The translations under genes and the position numbers were made by a program. A model generated the notes under the pieces. It had not been told where the DNA came from. It made no database searches and worked only from the letters and a program-made list of their open reading frames with translations. This document shows positions 32,834 to 42,501 of a DNA stretch of 42,501 nt, piece by piece (the first letter of the stretch is position 1; every line of letters starts with the position of its first letter). The stretch lies in assembly GCF_001039355.2 (NCBI RefSeq), contig NW_019776035.1:146061-188561 (forward strand). Reading direction: 5' to 3'. Origin of the DNA: Lingula anatina (lineage: Eukaryota > Brachiopoda > Lingulata > Lingulida > Lingulidae).

Positions 32834-35447
32834 CTATTTAGAGCAGACAACACAGGCCAGTTCTCTTCCATCCACATATGGTGGACAGGGAAGGGTACCA
32901 CATTTAGCCTCAGCAGTGTAAAATGAGGCAGCAATTTTGTCCTCATGGCCTCCAGCTACCACTTCTGGACCTTCATCAAGGCAGACAAATTCAGTTCTCT
33001 GGTGTGTGTTAAAAGCTGATACCAGGTATCCATTGTACTCTGTTGTCCACCCAGCTGGACATGTCTTCTTGGCTGGTATCATCACATGACTGGGACGTGT
33101 TTGGGTGTAGCATACAGCACAGGGGGCATCTTGGTTAGGAAGATTATGACCTCCTGTATTGGTTGTTGAAAATATGTTAGAGTAAATCCTTTCATATTGC
33201 ACACCATGTATGAAAGAACCAGTACCTTGCCCTCCATCTTGGTATTTCCCCCACTCTGGTGTCTGTGGCAAACACAGGTAATTACTGCCTCCTCCAGTTT
33301 TGAGATCATCAGTTCCAGAAGCTATCCCTAAAGATAAAGTTATATAATTCAGACATTTTGAATTGTAAGCTTACTTGCCTATATTTTAATGCAGAGGAAG
33401 ATCAAGTATAAAATCTTTTAAAATGTAGTACATGTACGGTATACTGAATTATCCCTAGAAAAACTATTTGTTACAACATGCATTTTACCTTTGTACAAAA
33501 GTTTTGAATGTGTTGAACAAGTTGTTCTTCCCCAACGTATGTACACTGTCCCACCATTGTTGTTATTGGCTGGTAGAGCTGAAAACATACAGAAAACTAT
33601 ATTGTGAACACGGCCCTACTACATGTATGTCTGGTAGTGCTCTAAGACCAGATAACATAAAAATGTGCACTTAAAAATTGACGTCACACTTATTTTTGCA
33701 CAACAACCTTTGTTACTTTCTACCAGGGCCACAGAATATTCACAGCTAGGTATGCCTTTAGATAGACGGTCATTTTACTATCTCTGATCCTGTAATGAAA
33801 TCTCTAGGCTGATTACATGTCTGGTAATTGCAGTTTGCATAACTGTCCAGGCTAAGTCACTTTGACAGCAATGAAGACAGTTAATTGCTCTGATTTAAAT
33901 CACTTGTTCTTTTGTGACAAATAAAAGAAGCCCCTTCTGAATAGCTTGTTACAACATATTGAAGATAATTGAGAAATATCCTTAATAGCTCCCTACAGAG
34001 CGGGTACAATTCCATCTGTGTGCGGGTAGATTTAACTGCTCCCATCTGGCCAAAAGTCACAGGGTGGTTTTTCCAATTTTTCCCTATATAATCTGCCACC
34101 CTGGTAGAGGGTAAACCTTTGTAACATTTATCACAACAACTGTCTGTTGACTAAAAAGTAAAACCTTCAATAAAATAGAAAAAATGAATTTGTTAATGAA
34201 GTCAGTGGACAGTAACATACAGAAAAATTAACAAAACTAAAAGGAAGAGGTTCACATAGTTAAAGCACCAGACAAACCTGTAGGTGGCACCCCTTTCTGA
34301 ATTCCAATTTGTCCCAGCATTTGTTTGAGGGTATCCAATGTTAGAGATCCTGGGACCCCTTTAGGTCCAGGGGGCCCCTTAGAAAATAAAAAAAATATCA
34401 ATTATGAATTATTTTTATGAATTAATTACTAATTATTTATATGTTTTTACAAAAACAAGAACAAAAATTATAATGTTGTAATTAAATTATATCTACATCA
34501 ATATATATTTATTTGGTATTTTTTTACTATCGATTCCAACTTATGTATGTCACATCCCAAGCCTTCATACTCTAGAAGCAATTTTTAAATATTGTATAAT
34601 TATTATAATTATATATGATGGCATACAATTTTATTCAAGAAAGAAAATTTATTCTAAAAGTCATGGAATTTGTCATAAGAGAAGATCAGTAAAGTTACCT
34701 GAATACCATCTCTGCCATCCCTGCCATCTCTTCCTGGGGGTCCCTGGGGTCCTTGTAGACAGCCTGAACTTACCACTAAAATACAGGACACAGTGGTTTG
34801 AATTGCTGGTTTTTTAAACAGGATACAGATGCTGCACGTTGATACTCAACCATAAAATGCCTATTGTCACATATAATATTATCTAAAATCAATATATCCT
34901 CTTAATTGATATATCTTATCAGGAATTGCATAAAATGTCAGTTCAAGACTTCTAACAAATGATAGCTTACAGTTTCCTTGCTGCACTTGTCGCTTGGTAA
35001 TAAAATGGTTTCCATGGTGAAGGTTTGTTGCATTTTGCTCAGGAACAGTGATAGTTTGTGCATCAAGCTTCAACTTGATTTTCTGAATATCTGACTATTT
35101 AAAAGATTACATTAGTCTTTATACTATAGATCTGTCATTTTCAGCATATGGAAATTGTTCAACATAGGTTGGTAAGATGTTAATTTTAGTGATAGTTAAG
35201 ATATACCACGTGGGAAATTGACAATGTTGGGGTTGGGCGGAATTTCAAATACAAATACCTTAAGTTGTTTGTTTTCCTGCCTCACTGCAGCAACCTCAGC
35301 TTTCAGTTTTTTCATCTCTTGTCCCTGCTTGTCCAGTCTTTCAACCAGTTTTATCAACACGGCATTACTGGCACTGTCATGATGATGTTGTAATCTTGAT
35401 GCAGAGACAGTAGTAACAAATAGGGCAGCGAATACATGAAAATACAT
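32834..35447 (-). CDS. Short-chain collagen C4-like protein, locus 4 (357 aa)
   Basis: Duplicate of locus 1, with identical exon lengths: 35447-35259, 35094-34971, 34775-34699, 34377-34278, 33578-33489, 33327-32834 (189, 124, 77, 100, 90 and 494 nt). The frame is open throughout and ends TAG. Signal peptide MYFHVFAALFVTTVSA, coiled coil with GQEMKKLKAEVAAVRQ, NAT sequon, ten Gly-X-Y triplets, LTLDTLKQML and the cysteine-rich C-terminal domain. The first four exons are nearly the same as locus 1, but the last exon differs in two compact patches: GTGSFIHGVQYERIYSNIF for DLGSYIHGVQYEYVKSNIF, and AFNTHQ for NRDDYA before RTEFVCLDE. The first patch is shared with locus 5 instead. A reading frame continues upstream to a TTG at 35495, but the ATG at 35447 opens the signal peptide. 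Confidence 0.88.
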
Positions 35448-36385
35448 GATGTACACCTGTCCGTGGCATCCAAGATGCTGACCTGGGCGAGGCAACGAAA
35501 ACTCTCATATTGCTAAAGCCATGATTTATCAAGTAGACATGCCAAATGGGTCATAGAAAGTTGGTTTTCTACAAATATTTGCCTAGCGATAGTTTAAGGG
35601 AAGCAGCTAATATTTCTTCTATAAATCATGTGTTACGTTTGTCAACCAGTCACAAATTCAATCAGTAACCTCTCACTCCTCAGTTTTCCTCATCTACAAT
35701 CGTGTATAAGCTTCAGTGGTCACCACCAGGGACTCTTTTGGCATTTAGCAGTTCACTATTCATTTACATGTTTAAGTTCATAAGTAACTTTAATTTCCCA
35801 GGAACATAGATAATGTGTGATGTGTCTTTAAGCACTTAACACTACATCTCACTGTCTTATAAAATTTATAATGTATGTGCATATGTTAACTATGTTATGA
35901 TAATTTTTTTCCTGTCTTTCATGAGCTGCTTTTTAGTTATTTGTCTGACTAGTTGATCTTTTCCATTGTATGTCATACAGTTTAACTATTTGTTTCAGTT
36001 CTTTAACTCTTTGCAATATTTATATCTTCGTTATTTTCTGTATGACTACCATTTTGAGTAGGGTAATATTGTATTTCAACAAAAATATTAATAGTATGAA
36101 CATCCTATAGCTGCGATAATTCTTTCTTAAATTGACTCCACTGTATTGATGCTCCTGAAGTTTTTTTTTCTACCAATTCCAAGACCTTTATCTGCTCTCA
36201 TTTAACTGAGCAGTCTGGTGCAATGCTGCCCCGCTTTGGTTTTGAATTTGTTACATCCCACTGTGATTTTACTGGCCTCTGATGTACCCTGTACTTGGCC
36301 AAACACAGACCACTTAAATTGAATCAGCTTTACAGAATATTAAAACTTGACACATTTAAAGAAAATACATTTTGTGTCCTTGCAG
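35448..36385. other. 5' flank of locus 4 / intron before ITFG1 terminal exons, copy 2
   Basis: Matches 19302-20044, but 36158-36372 (about 215 bp just before the acceptor) is missing from the other copy. No target duplication shows whether it is an insertion here or a deletion there. Confidence 0.45.
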
Positions 36386-37051
36386 ATGGAAATACAAGTT
36401 ATTTGTCACCCCTAGTCGCCTGGTGATGCTGACAGGAGCAGCACTGGCAGGCACATGTGGCTTTATAGCTGGAATAGTGGGTTTACTACAGTGGAGAGAG
36501 AAGGTAATGGGTCAGAATTCTTATTTATTTTATTTTATTCATTCTCATTATCAATATTCTGCTTATTTCTGTTCATTTATTTATTTATTACTTATTTATT
36601 ATTATTGATATGACTGTTCTCTTTTTCATGCATTAAGGATTATCATTTGCATTTATTGCTTTCAAGAGCTCACTTGTTGCAAATAACATAGGCAACAAAA
36701 GAAGGCAATCACAATTTACAGGTTGATTGAAATTTGGCATAGTTAATGCTGCTTTGATTAATGACAAACCCAAATGAGATTATCTTTGAATACAAGTCTT
36801 GAGTTGTGTTTTTATTTGTAATGATAAAGCATACTTTTTCTTTGGTTAAAAGGTAGTTTTTTTTCTACAGACCATAAGCATTTTTTTGCATGAGGCATTT
36901 AGTCTCCTTAAAAATTACATATTTTAACATCATTTTTACAGATCTAGTTCACCACAATATTTTCATTATAAAAATTATCATTTCTTTTCAGAGAGAAGAT
37001 CAGAAAGAAAAAAGACAAGAATCTCACAAATTTCATTTTGATGCCATGTAG
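36386..37051 (+). CDS. ITFG1: ITFG1 terminal exons, copy 2
   Basis: Exons 36386-36503 and 36992-37051 have the same lengths (118 and 60 nt), splice sites and protein sequence as copy 1, ending SHKFHFDAM then TAG. The differences I can see in the coding parts are synonymous (for example CTA for CTG before CAG, and GCC for GCT before ATG), while the intron and 3' flank differ by many substitutions and indels. Either copy could serve as the ITFG1 3' end. Which one is used, or whether both are, cannot be told from DNA. Confidence 0.85.
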
Positions 37052-38944
37052 CATGCAGAACACCCTTGCCTATGGCTCCTGGTGCTGAGGAACACTGGAT
37101 ATCCAGTTTCATTTTAATGCAGTGACTGTAATGTACAGGACATGTAGTTCTATGTGACTATAAAAACTTCTCTTTCATTTTCATAACATGCCTGCAGTGT
37201 AAGGAAATTGATTTTCACTTTAGTGCTCTGTGCTACTTAGGCATCTACTGTCAGAAACTAAAAACTAACCAATAATTTAAAAGCTGCATATTACTGGTAT
37301 TTGATGTGTCTGGTGTGATTTGTAAAATTAATCTTTATGAAAGTGCAGTTTTCTAGTGGCCAAAAGTTGCAGAACTTTTTTGTTTCTTTTGTCTTGTTTA
37401 TTTATTTATTTATTTATTTATTTATTTTTGTAGTGTCACATCCATGCTTAGAAAGAAACCGAAGGGAGCACTTTGAGTGACTAATTGGATCAACCTGTAA
37501 GGTTGTGACATACAAAACTGGAACTACCAATATCACGCCATGATATTTAAAAAGCAGGGTTCAGACAAAAAGGGCAAAAACAACAAATAGCTTTTTTCCT
37601 TACTTATTTCATATGGAAAATACATGACAGTCACAGGGGCGGGTTGAGGCCGTCTTCTGGGTCTTCTGGAAGATGGTCAGATATTCAAGTTTACATTGAC
37701 AGGTACCTAATTTTTTCTGTCGGAAGAGGGTCAAAAATGGAGGATGGGTCACCAAAGATAATTTGGAAGACTGTCAGAAAATAGCTCTGGATCTGCCCCT
37801 GCAGTTATTATTTTGTACAATACCACTAGGAATGTGTGTGTGACTGCGTTCCTGTATACATGTTTGTGTGTGTGCATATAATCATGGTAGAATGGAAAAT
37901 TCTTTTGACAATCTTATTTCTTCTGATAATGTTATTTATTATTGTTGGAATATTTTTGGTATAATACTGAAAACTTATTTATTCTGTTGTTTAGATTTTA
38001 TGCAATGATATGAAGAAAAAACAGTGAATTTTATACAGATTTGAATTTAAGTGGGAAAGGAATAGTTAACAGGGATGTTTTCAACATTTGAGACCTAGAT
38101 TTATAAGCTAGATCAGTTTATTTATATAGAGTGACAATGTTTGTTTCAGAAATTTAAACTATGTTTTTTTTTCAGCTCAATATTATTTTTTCTTTGTCTG
38201 CATTACTTAAAAAGAATGTTACTTATAAAAACATTTGATAGATGCTTAGCTTAGTTTTATGTTATATCAATTTAAAACATGGCTGTATGGACTTTTTAAT
38301 AATTTACTTTTATTTATTTAGTCTTTTCAATTGGACGTTGGTAAATAAACTTGTCATATTTGGTAAAAAAAACTTGTCATATTTAATTATTTGAATGTTT
38401 TCACTTTTGCCTTTTGAAGCAAATGTAATTAGTGCTCTTTGAGTTGAAAATTAATGCTACTTGTATCTCTAACAATTAATTTAGTGACTTTAGAGAAGTC
38501 AGCCTAAAGGTATTTTCTTCATAAAGTACAAATAATCAGTGATAAGTGTTGATTAATTTGACATTTTAAAGTAAAGATCAGATGAACATGTAACCTTTTT
38601 CTTTTTACACTAAATTTATTTTCCTTTTTTTGTCGATTGAACAATAAACAAAAGGATAAATCATGCTAGTTGTTATACAGGCATTCATTGTCAGAGGTAA
38701 AGGATAAAATTACTGTCATTTGCCTTATTAACTCATCTGCTGTTAAAATCAATTTAAGTTTATAGATATCTATTATTGTGAAGTACTGGATATAAGTCAC
38801 ATATTAAACGGAAAAGTATATTTTAATAATTACTTATCAACATATTTCTTGGAAATACCACTTTAAATTTAACATGGGCAGTTTGTATGGTCACTTAAAA
38901 AGTTTTTGAAGAACCAACTCAACTCGGTCTATATGTTATGGTCA
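37052..38944. other. ITFG1 3' UTR copy 2 and spacer
   Basis: Matches 20689-22399, including a TTTA run at about 37397-37427, with a MITE insertion at 37634-37801. No other gene seen. Confidence 0.45.
37634..37801. mobile_element. hAT-like MITE, 168 bp
   Basis: Starts CAGGGGCGGGTT and ends GATCTGCCCCTG, short inverted ends of the CAGGGGCGG type common in hAT MITEs. It is absent from the matching position in the left copy (near 21256). The flanks CAGTCA and CAGTTA are a possible imperfect target duplication. Confidence 0.7.
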
Positions 38945-39473
38945 CTATTTAGAGCAAACAACACAGGCCAGTTCTCTTCCATCCACATATGGTGGACAGG
39001 GGAGTGTACCACATTTTACCTCAGCAGTGTAGAACAAGGCCCCATTTTTGCCCTCATGGCCTCCAGCTACCACCTCAGGAGCTTCATCAAGACAGACAAA
39101 CTCTGTTCTGTGGTGGACATCAAGATCTGATATCAGGTATCCATTGTACTCTGTTGTCCACCCAGCTGGACATGTCTTCTTGGCTGGTATCATCACATGA
39201 CTGGGACGTGTTTGGGTGTAGCATACAGCACAGGGGGCATCATGTTGTTGAAAATTTTGAACTCCTGTATGGGTTGTTGAAAATATGTTTGAGTAAATCC
39301 TTTCATATTCCACACCATGTATGTAAGAACCAGTACCTTGCCCTCCATCTTGGTATCTCCCCCACTCTGGTGTCTGTGGCAAAAAACAGGTAATTACTGC
39401 CTCCTCCAGTTTTGCTGTAGTAGGTTCCAGCAGATATCCCTGATATAAAAAGTTATAAATTCCATTTTATAGA

Positions 39474-39513
<40 letters not shown>

Positions 39514-40028
39514 GATATCATTGTCGTTATCAGTGTTATTATTATATGGCTGAATGGTTTAATAGAACCATACTTAAGAAAGATGTACTTTTGGCTCGAT
39601 CTTTACCTTTGTACAAAAGTTTTGAATGTGTTGAACAACTCGTTCTGCCCCATCGTGTGTATACTGCCCCACCATGGCTAATATTGGCTGGTAGACCTGA
39701 AAACATACATTTAACCTAGAGAACCATATTGTACTGGTATACACTGCCTCACAATGGCTGATATTGCTCATAAACCATGAAAATGTACCATGAAAATGTA
39801 CACTATCAAAACAGACATCTTAATGATCAATTTAATGTTGCATAATCTTTATCCAGTTGATAAGTAGAGCTGTCTCATAACTAAAAAAAGTAAAACCTTC
39901 AAAAATGGATAAAAACTGAAGACACTAATGAAGTCAAATCAATGCAGTAAAATTGTAGAATGTATTCCCAAACTAACAGGAAGACATTCATGTAGTTAAA
40001 GCACCAGACAAACCTGTAGGTGGCACCC
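38945..40028 (-). pseudogene. Short-chain collagen C4-like, locus 5, 3' part with frameshift, truncated by N
   Basis: Exon 6 is 39439-38945, exon 5 is 39696-39607 (WGRTSC, LLYKG), and only 15 nt of exon 4 remain (40028-40014) before the N. Exon 6 is 495 nt, against 494 in loci 1, 3 and 4. The extra base is an A/T in the run coding for YLCLP (GGCAAAAAACAGG for GGCAAACACAGG), which shifts the frame near the start of the domain. Everything after it (CAVC, MIPA, CGTLPCPP, CVVC) is intact, so this may be a sequencing error in a homopolymer rather than a true lesion. By its 5' part (SAGTYYSK) the exon groups with locus 3. The upstream exons are on the other side of the gap. Confidence 0.75.
39478..39511. 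repeat. (AT)n microsatellite in locus 5 intron
   Basis: AT run at the same place, relative to the last-exon acceptor, as the run in locus 3. Confidence 0.85.
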
Positions 40029-40029
40029 N

Positions 40030-40850
40030 CCCGATGACCTACGATGCCCTCTGATTAATCGGAGGCGTCCTCCGAATAATCTGAGACTAGTACAGTACAG
40101 TGTACAGAGAGAAATACAGATGACCGAGGTCAGAAAACCCTCCTTTTCCCCCACATATACCCAGGGGGAAAAAATTACAAGAAAAGACGCTCGCAGATAT
40201 CGTCTCCGATCGCCTCCGATGCAATCGGAGGCGATCGGAGGCTAATCCCACAATTTTTCGACAAAACCCGGTCAAAATCCTTGAAAAAATCTCAGACAAT
40301 GTGACTGCTCCACTTTTATTAGGATTATTGCTAGGATTGTTCAAGGATTCTTTATTTTCTACGACGACCCCCGGCCAAAACTAATCCCCGACAGATCGCC
40401 GACATTGTGACTGGGCCATTAGGATGCAACATCTTACATGACCCAAAAATAAATAGTATATTCACAGTTGTGAGGTACCTGTACGTCTTTTGGTTAAGTA
40501 ATGGGTTCTGTTATCACCATTATTAAAGTATTGGGAGGTAGGGTTTTCAGCGTTTGACGTCAGTTCTTGCATTTTACGGTTTATATTTCCTGTATATGGG
40601 CATAAATTCAGGTATTTTTATTAATGCTGTAGGTTATGAAATATTTAAAGATATTCATAAGCATCTGTTTTCAGACTCTACTATTTCTTATTTTATAATA
40701 AAATCTTAAATCTTTTGCTATTTTCAAATTTATTTTATTCTGCAACTATGATATCATCTTGATTCAGATTTTTTATTGCAATTCAATAATAAGAATATAT
40801 ATTATAAGAACATTTATAGTTCTAGTTCTGTTGCCTGCTTTTTCTAGTTC
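40030..40850. other. Gap edge, GC-rich palindromic patch, then AT-rich spacer
   Basis: Directly after the N at 40029 the composition changes. 40030-40430 has repeated CGGAGGC / GCCTCCG words, including a strong inverted pair at about 40206-40240 (CGATCGCCTCCGATGC against CAATCGGAGGCGATCG), and ACATTGTGACTG-type direct repeats near 40290 and 40400. It looks like a transposon fragment. 40440-40850 is AT-rich with nothing recognised. Exons 2-4 of locus 5 are not here. Confidence 0.5.
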
Positions 40851-41069
40851 TCATTTTCTATTTTGATTGTGAAAACATCTGCTTCCAATTTCTTCAAGTT
40901 CTGCTTTAAGTTCTGCTTTAAACCTGCGGTTTTCCTTTCTCATCATTTGTCTTACATACTTTAGTTGGATTATCACTAGTTGTTGCCTGTCAAGTCTTTC
41001 AACCAGTTTCATCAGTGCATCATCACTAACTTCAACATGGTGTTGTGTATTTGGTGTCAGTGCTGTCAT
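40851..41069 (-). pseudogene. Diverged first exon of the collagen C4-like family
   Basis: The translation contains DDALMKLVERLDRQQLVIIQ, matching VLMKLVERVDRQELEMKKL of locus 3 exon 1, followed by a charged coiled-coil stretch (RKENRRFKAELKAELEEIG). A signal-peptide-like run (MVKTMFIIVTML) lies just upstream (about 41108-41073) but in a different frame and runs into TAG, so start and coiled coil do not join as read. No donor at the family position is visible; a GTAAGA occurs earlier, after 40956. It could belong to locus 5 across the gap, or to a separate locus. Confidence 0.55.
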
Positions 41070-41299
41070 ATCTACAGCATGGTTACAATGATAAACATGG
41101 TCTTCACCATGGTGTATGCCATTACAATGATTTGTATAAGTAATGTATGTAGTGTGTATAAATGCTGAAGGCTTGGACTTAATAAAGGACTTAAAAGTTG
41201 GAACTGAAGATGTGAGTTTGTGGTTATATTCCCTCTCCCATGCATCAGTGAAAATAAAATATTAGAAGAACCTGGGTAGGGAGGAACAGGGTCACTGCG

Positions 41300-42075
41300 G
41301 GGAAGGGATATATAGCTATGGATCCAACTTTGAAGATGAGTATGTGTATGAAGATGATGACTGGGATTCTGAAAAGGACTATAATATTAACGGCAGACTG
41401 GTAGATTGCCTATCCAAGCTAGCCGACTTGTTACAGAGACAATATGGCTGTTTGCAGCAACAGAATAATGACATTACTCCAGAATCTGAAATATAACAAG
41501 AAGTTAAAGAAAGAAACCAAGGCAAAGTAGATGAATTATTAGAAATGGAGAAGGGAACTAATGATGAGACACTGACTACAGCTAATGAGGATGGATGTAT
41601 AAATGAGATGAAGTTTGTAATCGAACATGATGTAACGGTAGATGAGGAAAATGATGGAAATGAATTCAACAAGAACATTATGATTATAAATGAACAAGAG
41701 GTAGAAAAGGGAACCGATTTCGTGAAAGGGGAGAAATGTGAAGGGTATGTCGAGAAAGAACAAGAGCTACAATTGAAAATTAACTGATGATGATGACAAC
41801 AGATTAATTGAAAGAGAGAGTAGAATAGGTGAACTGAAGTATTATGAGAAACCTGATGTAGTTGAAAAGGCTTTAACAGATGATGTAAAGAATACGGATG
41901 AAGGACTTGATGATGATGATGACCCAAAGTCTGTGGAGAAACATGGTGTAGATGAAAAGGCTGTAACGGATTATGTAAAGAAAGCTGATGAAGGACTTAA
42001 TGATGAACCGATGGAAATGGATTTTTCTAATTTCAAAGATACAGACAGAGGCAAACTTACTGAAGTAGAGATGAA
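41300..42075 (+). pseudogene. Acidic, repeat-containing reading frame with stops
   Basis: The plus strand reads in one frame from about 41300: YGSNFEDEYVYEDDDWDSEK, INGRLVDCLSKLADLLQRQ, a TAA at about 41494, then MEKGTNDETLTTANEDGCIN from 41545 to a TGA at 41785. One base out of phase it continues in acidic sense with two similar units, VVEKALTDDVKNTDEGLDDD and GVDEKAVTDYVKKADEGLND, then EMDFSNFKDTD and a stop at about 42075. The consistency of composition and the repeat across the breaks suggest a decayed gene, or introns or errors I cannot resolve. The product is unrecognised. Confidence 0.4.
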
Positions 42076-42501
42076 ACAAAGTGCAGTGTAGAGAATGAAG
42101 ACAAACAATTAAGGTTCAGACACAGTAAATGTTTATGAGAATGCAAAAGAATGGACAGATGTAAAATGGGAATTTCACAGAGACAGCAAAAAGGTGCAGA
42201 GAAAGTTTATGGCAAAGAAACTAAAATGGGCACTTCTTCCACACTGCAAATTAAGATACGATTTGTTTTTTAATATTAAGTTAAAGGATGATACATTTGT
42301 CTGAGTTGTACTGTAGGTGTGAAAAAAAGAGATATATTGGATTTATAGAAATTTACCATTTGGCTAAGTATTTGATAGTCATGTTTCAATGTTTTAAGTA
42401 AAATTGCACCAAATGTTTCATAACTTCAATATTTGAAAACGATAAGATTTAAATGTGCTTACAACTTAGGTTAAAAACGAATTATATAGAATAAGTGAAA
42501 A
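42076..42501. other. No gene seen
   Basis: AT-rich. A few short open patches (EWTDVKWEFHRDSKK at about 42150) may be a continuation of the acidic frame, but they are interrupted. Confidence 0.35.

Larger units (their letters stand above)
31388..40028. repeat. Segmental duplication, right copy
   Basis: Partner of 14776-23130. It is cut off on the right by the N at 40029 in the middle of the fourth exon of locus 5, so the real extent of the duplication is unknown. Confidence 0.9.

Noticed and set aside
32728-32946. Minus-strand frame MRTKLLPHF...CQIC overlapping the end of locus 4
   Set aside because: Its first two thirds are the wrong-frame shadow of the last collagen-like exon; only the CAVCT end is of interest and is noted separately.
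38989-39393. 134-codon plus-strand frame over locus 5 exon 6
   Set aside because: Antisense shadow of a conserved exon; the equivalent frames in the other loci are interrupted.
41379-41927. 182-codon minus-strand frame rich in Ser, His and Phe
   Set aside because: It is the antisense shadow of the acidic plus-strand frame; composition follows from the GAT/GAA-rich other strand and it has no motif.
1-42501. CRISPR arrays, rRNA, tRNA genes, bacterial operons
   Set aside because: No regular spacer arrays, no cloverleaf or rRNA core sequence noticed, and the intron-bearing genes show this is eukaryotic nuclear DNA.

Overview
This is AT-rich metazoan nuclear DNA: short phase-compatible exons with GT-AG introns, many transposon relics, poly-T tracts and frequent ACATGTAC-type words. 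The gene content (the ITFG1/linkin adhesion protein plus an array of 'short-chain collagen C4-like' genes, a family common in bivalves, sponges and cnidarians) suggests a marine or freshwater invertebrate. A bivalve mollusc is my best guess, but the sequence alone does not fix it.

Layout. (1) 358-2813, plus strand: six consecutive exons of ITFG1, with the 5' part lying outside the window. A lone N at 2933 follows soon after, and the next ITFG1 exons are not visible anywhere in the window. (2) 2.9-14.8 kb: a transposon-rich stretch with no convincing intact host gene. It holds a complete but broken Tc1-type element, an inverted/direct repeat family, a near-palindromic MITE, a LINE ORF2 relic and a 2.2 kb THAP-bearing DNA transposon. 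(3) 14.8-40.0 kb: five minus-strand loci encoding secreted coiled-coil/collagen/C-terminal-domain proteins, called here loci 1-5 from left to right. Loci 1, 3 and 4 are intact in every exon I can trace (357, 427-431 and 357 codons). Loci 2 and 5 are broken. The last two ITFG1 exons (membrane segment plus C-terminal FDAM tail) occur twice on the plus strand, at 20045-20688 and 36386-37051, because a block of about 8.4 kb is duplicated (about 14776-23130 and about 31388-40028, offset about 16.1-16.6 kb). (4) After a second lone N at 40029: a GC-rich palindromic patch, a diverged first exon of the collagen family, and a broken acidic, repeat-containing reading frame on the plus strand.

How it fits together. 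If the assembly is right, the collagen-like genes sit antisense within the 3' introns of ITFG1, and the array grew by duplicating one gene together with the ITFG1 tail. Pairwise comparison of the copies gives empty sites for several insertions, a 40-bp insertion that created a perfect 56-bp palindrome, and a patchwork of shared variable segments in the C-terminal domain that looks like gene conversion and/or diversifying selection. Coordinates and exon joins were read by eye from splice signals, phase and comparison between copies; none was checked by transcript data or database search.
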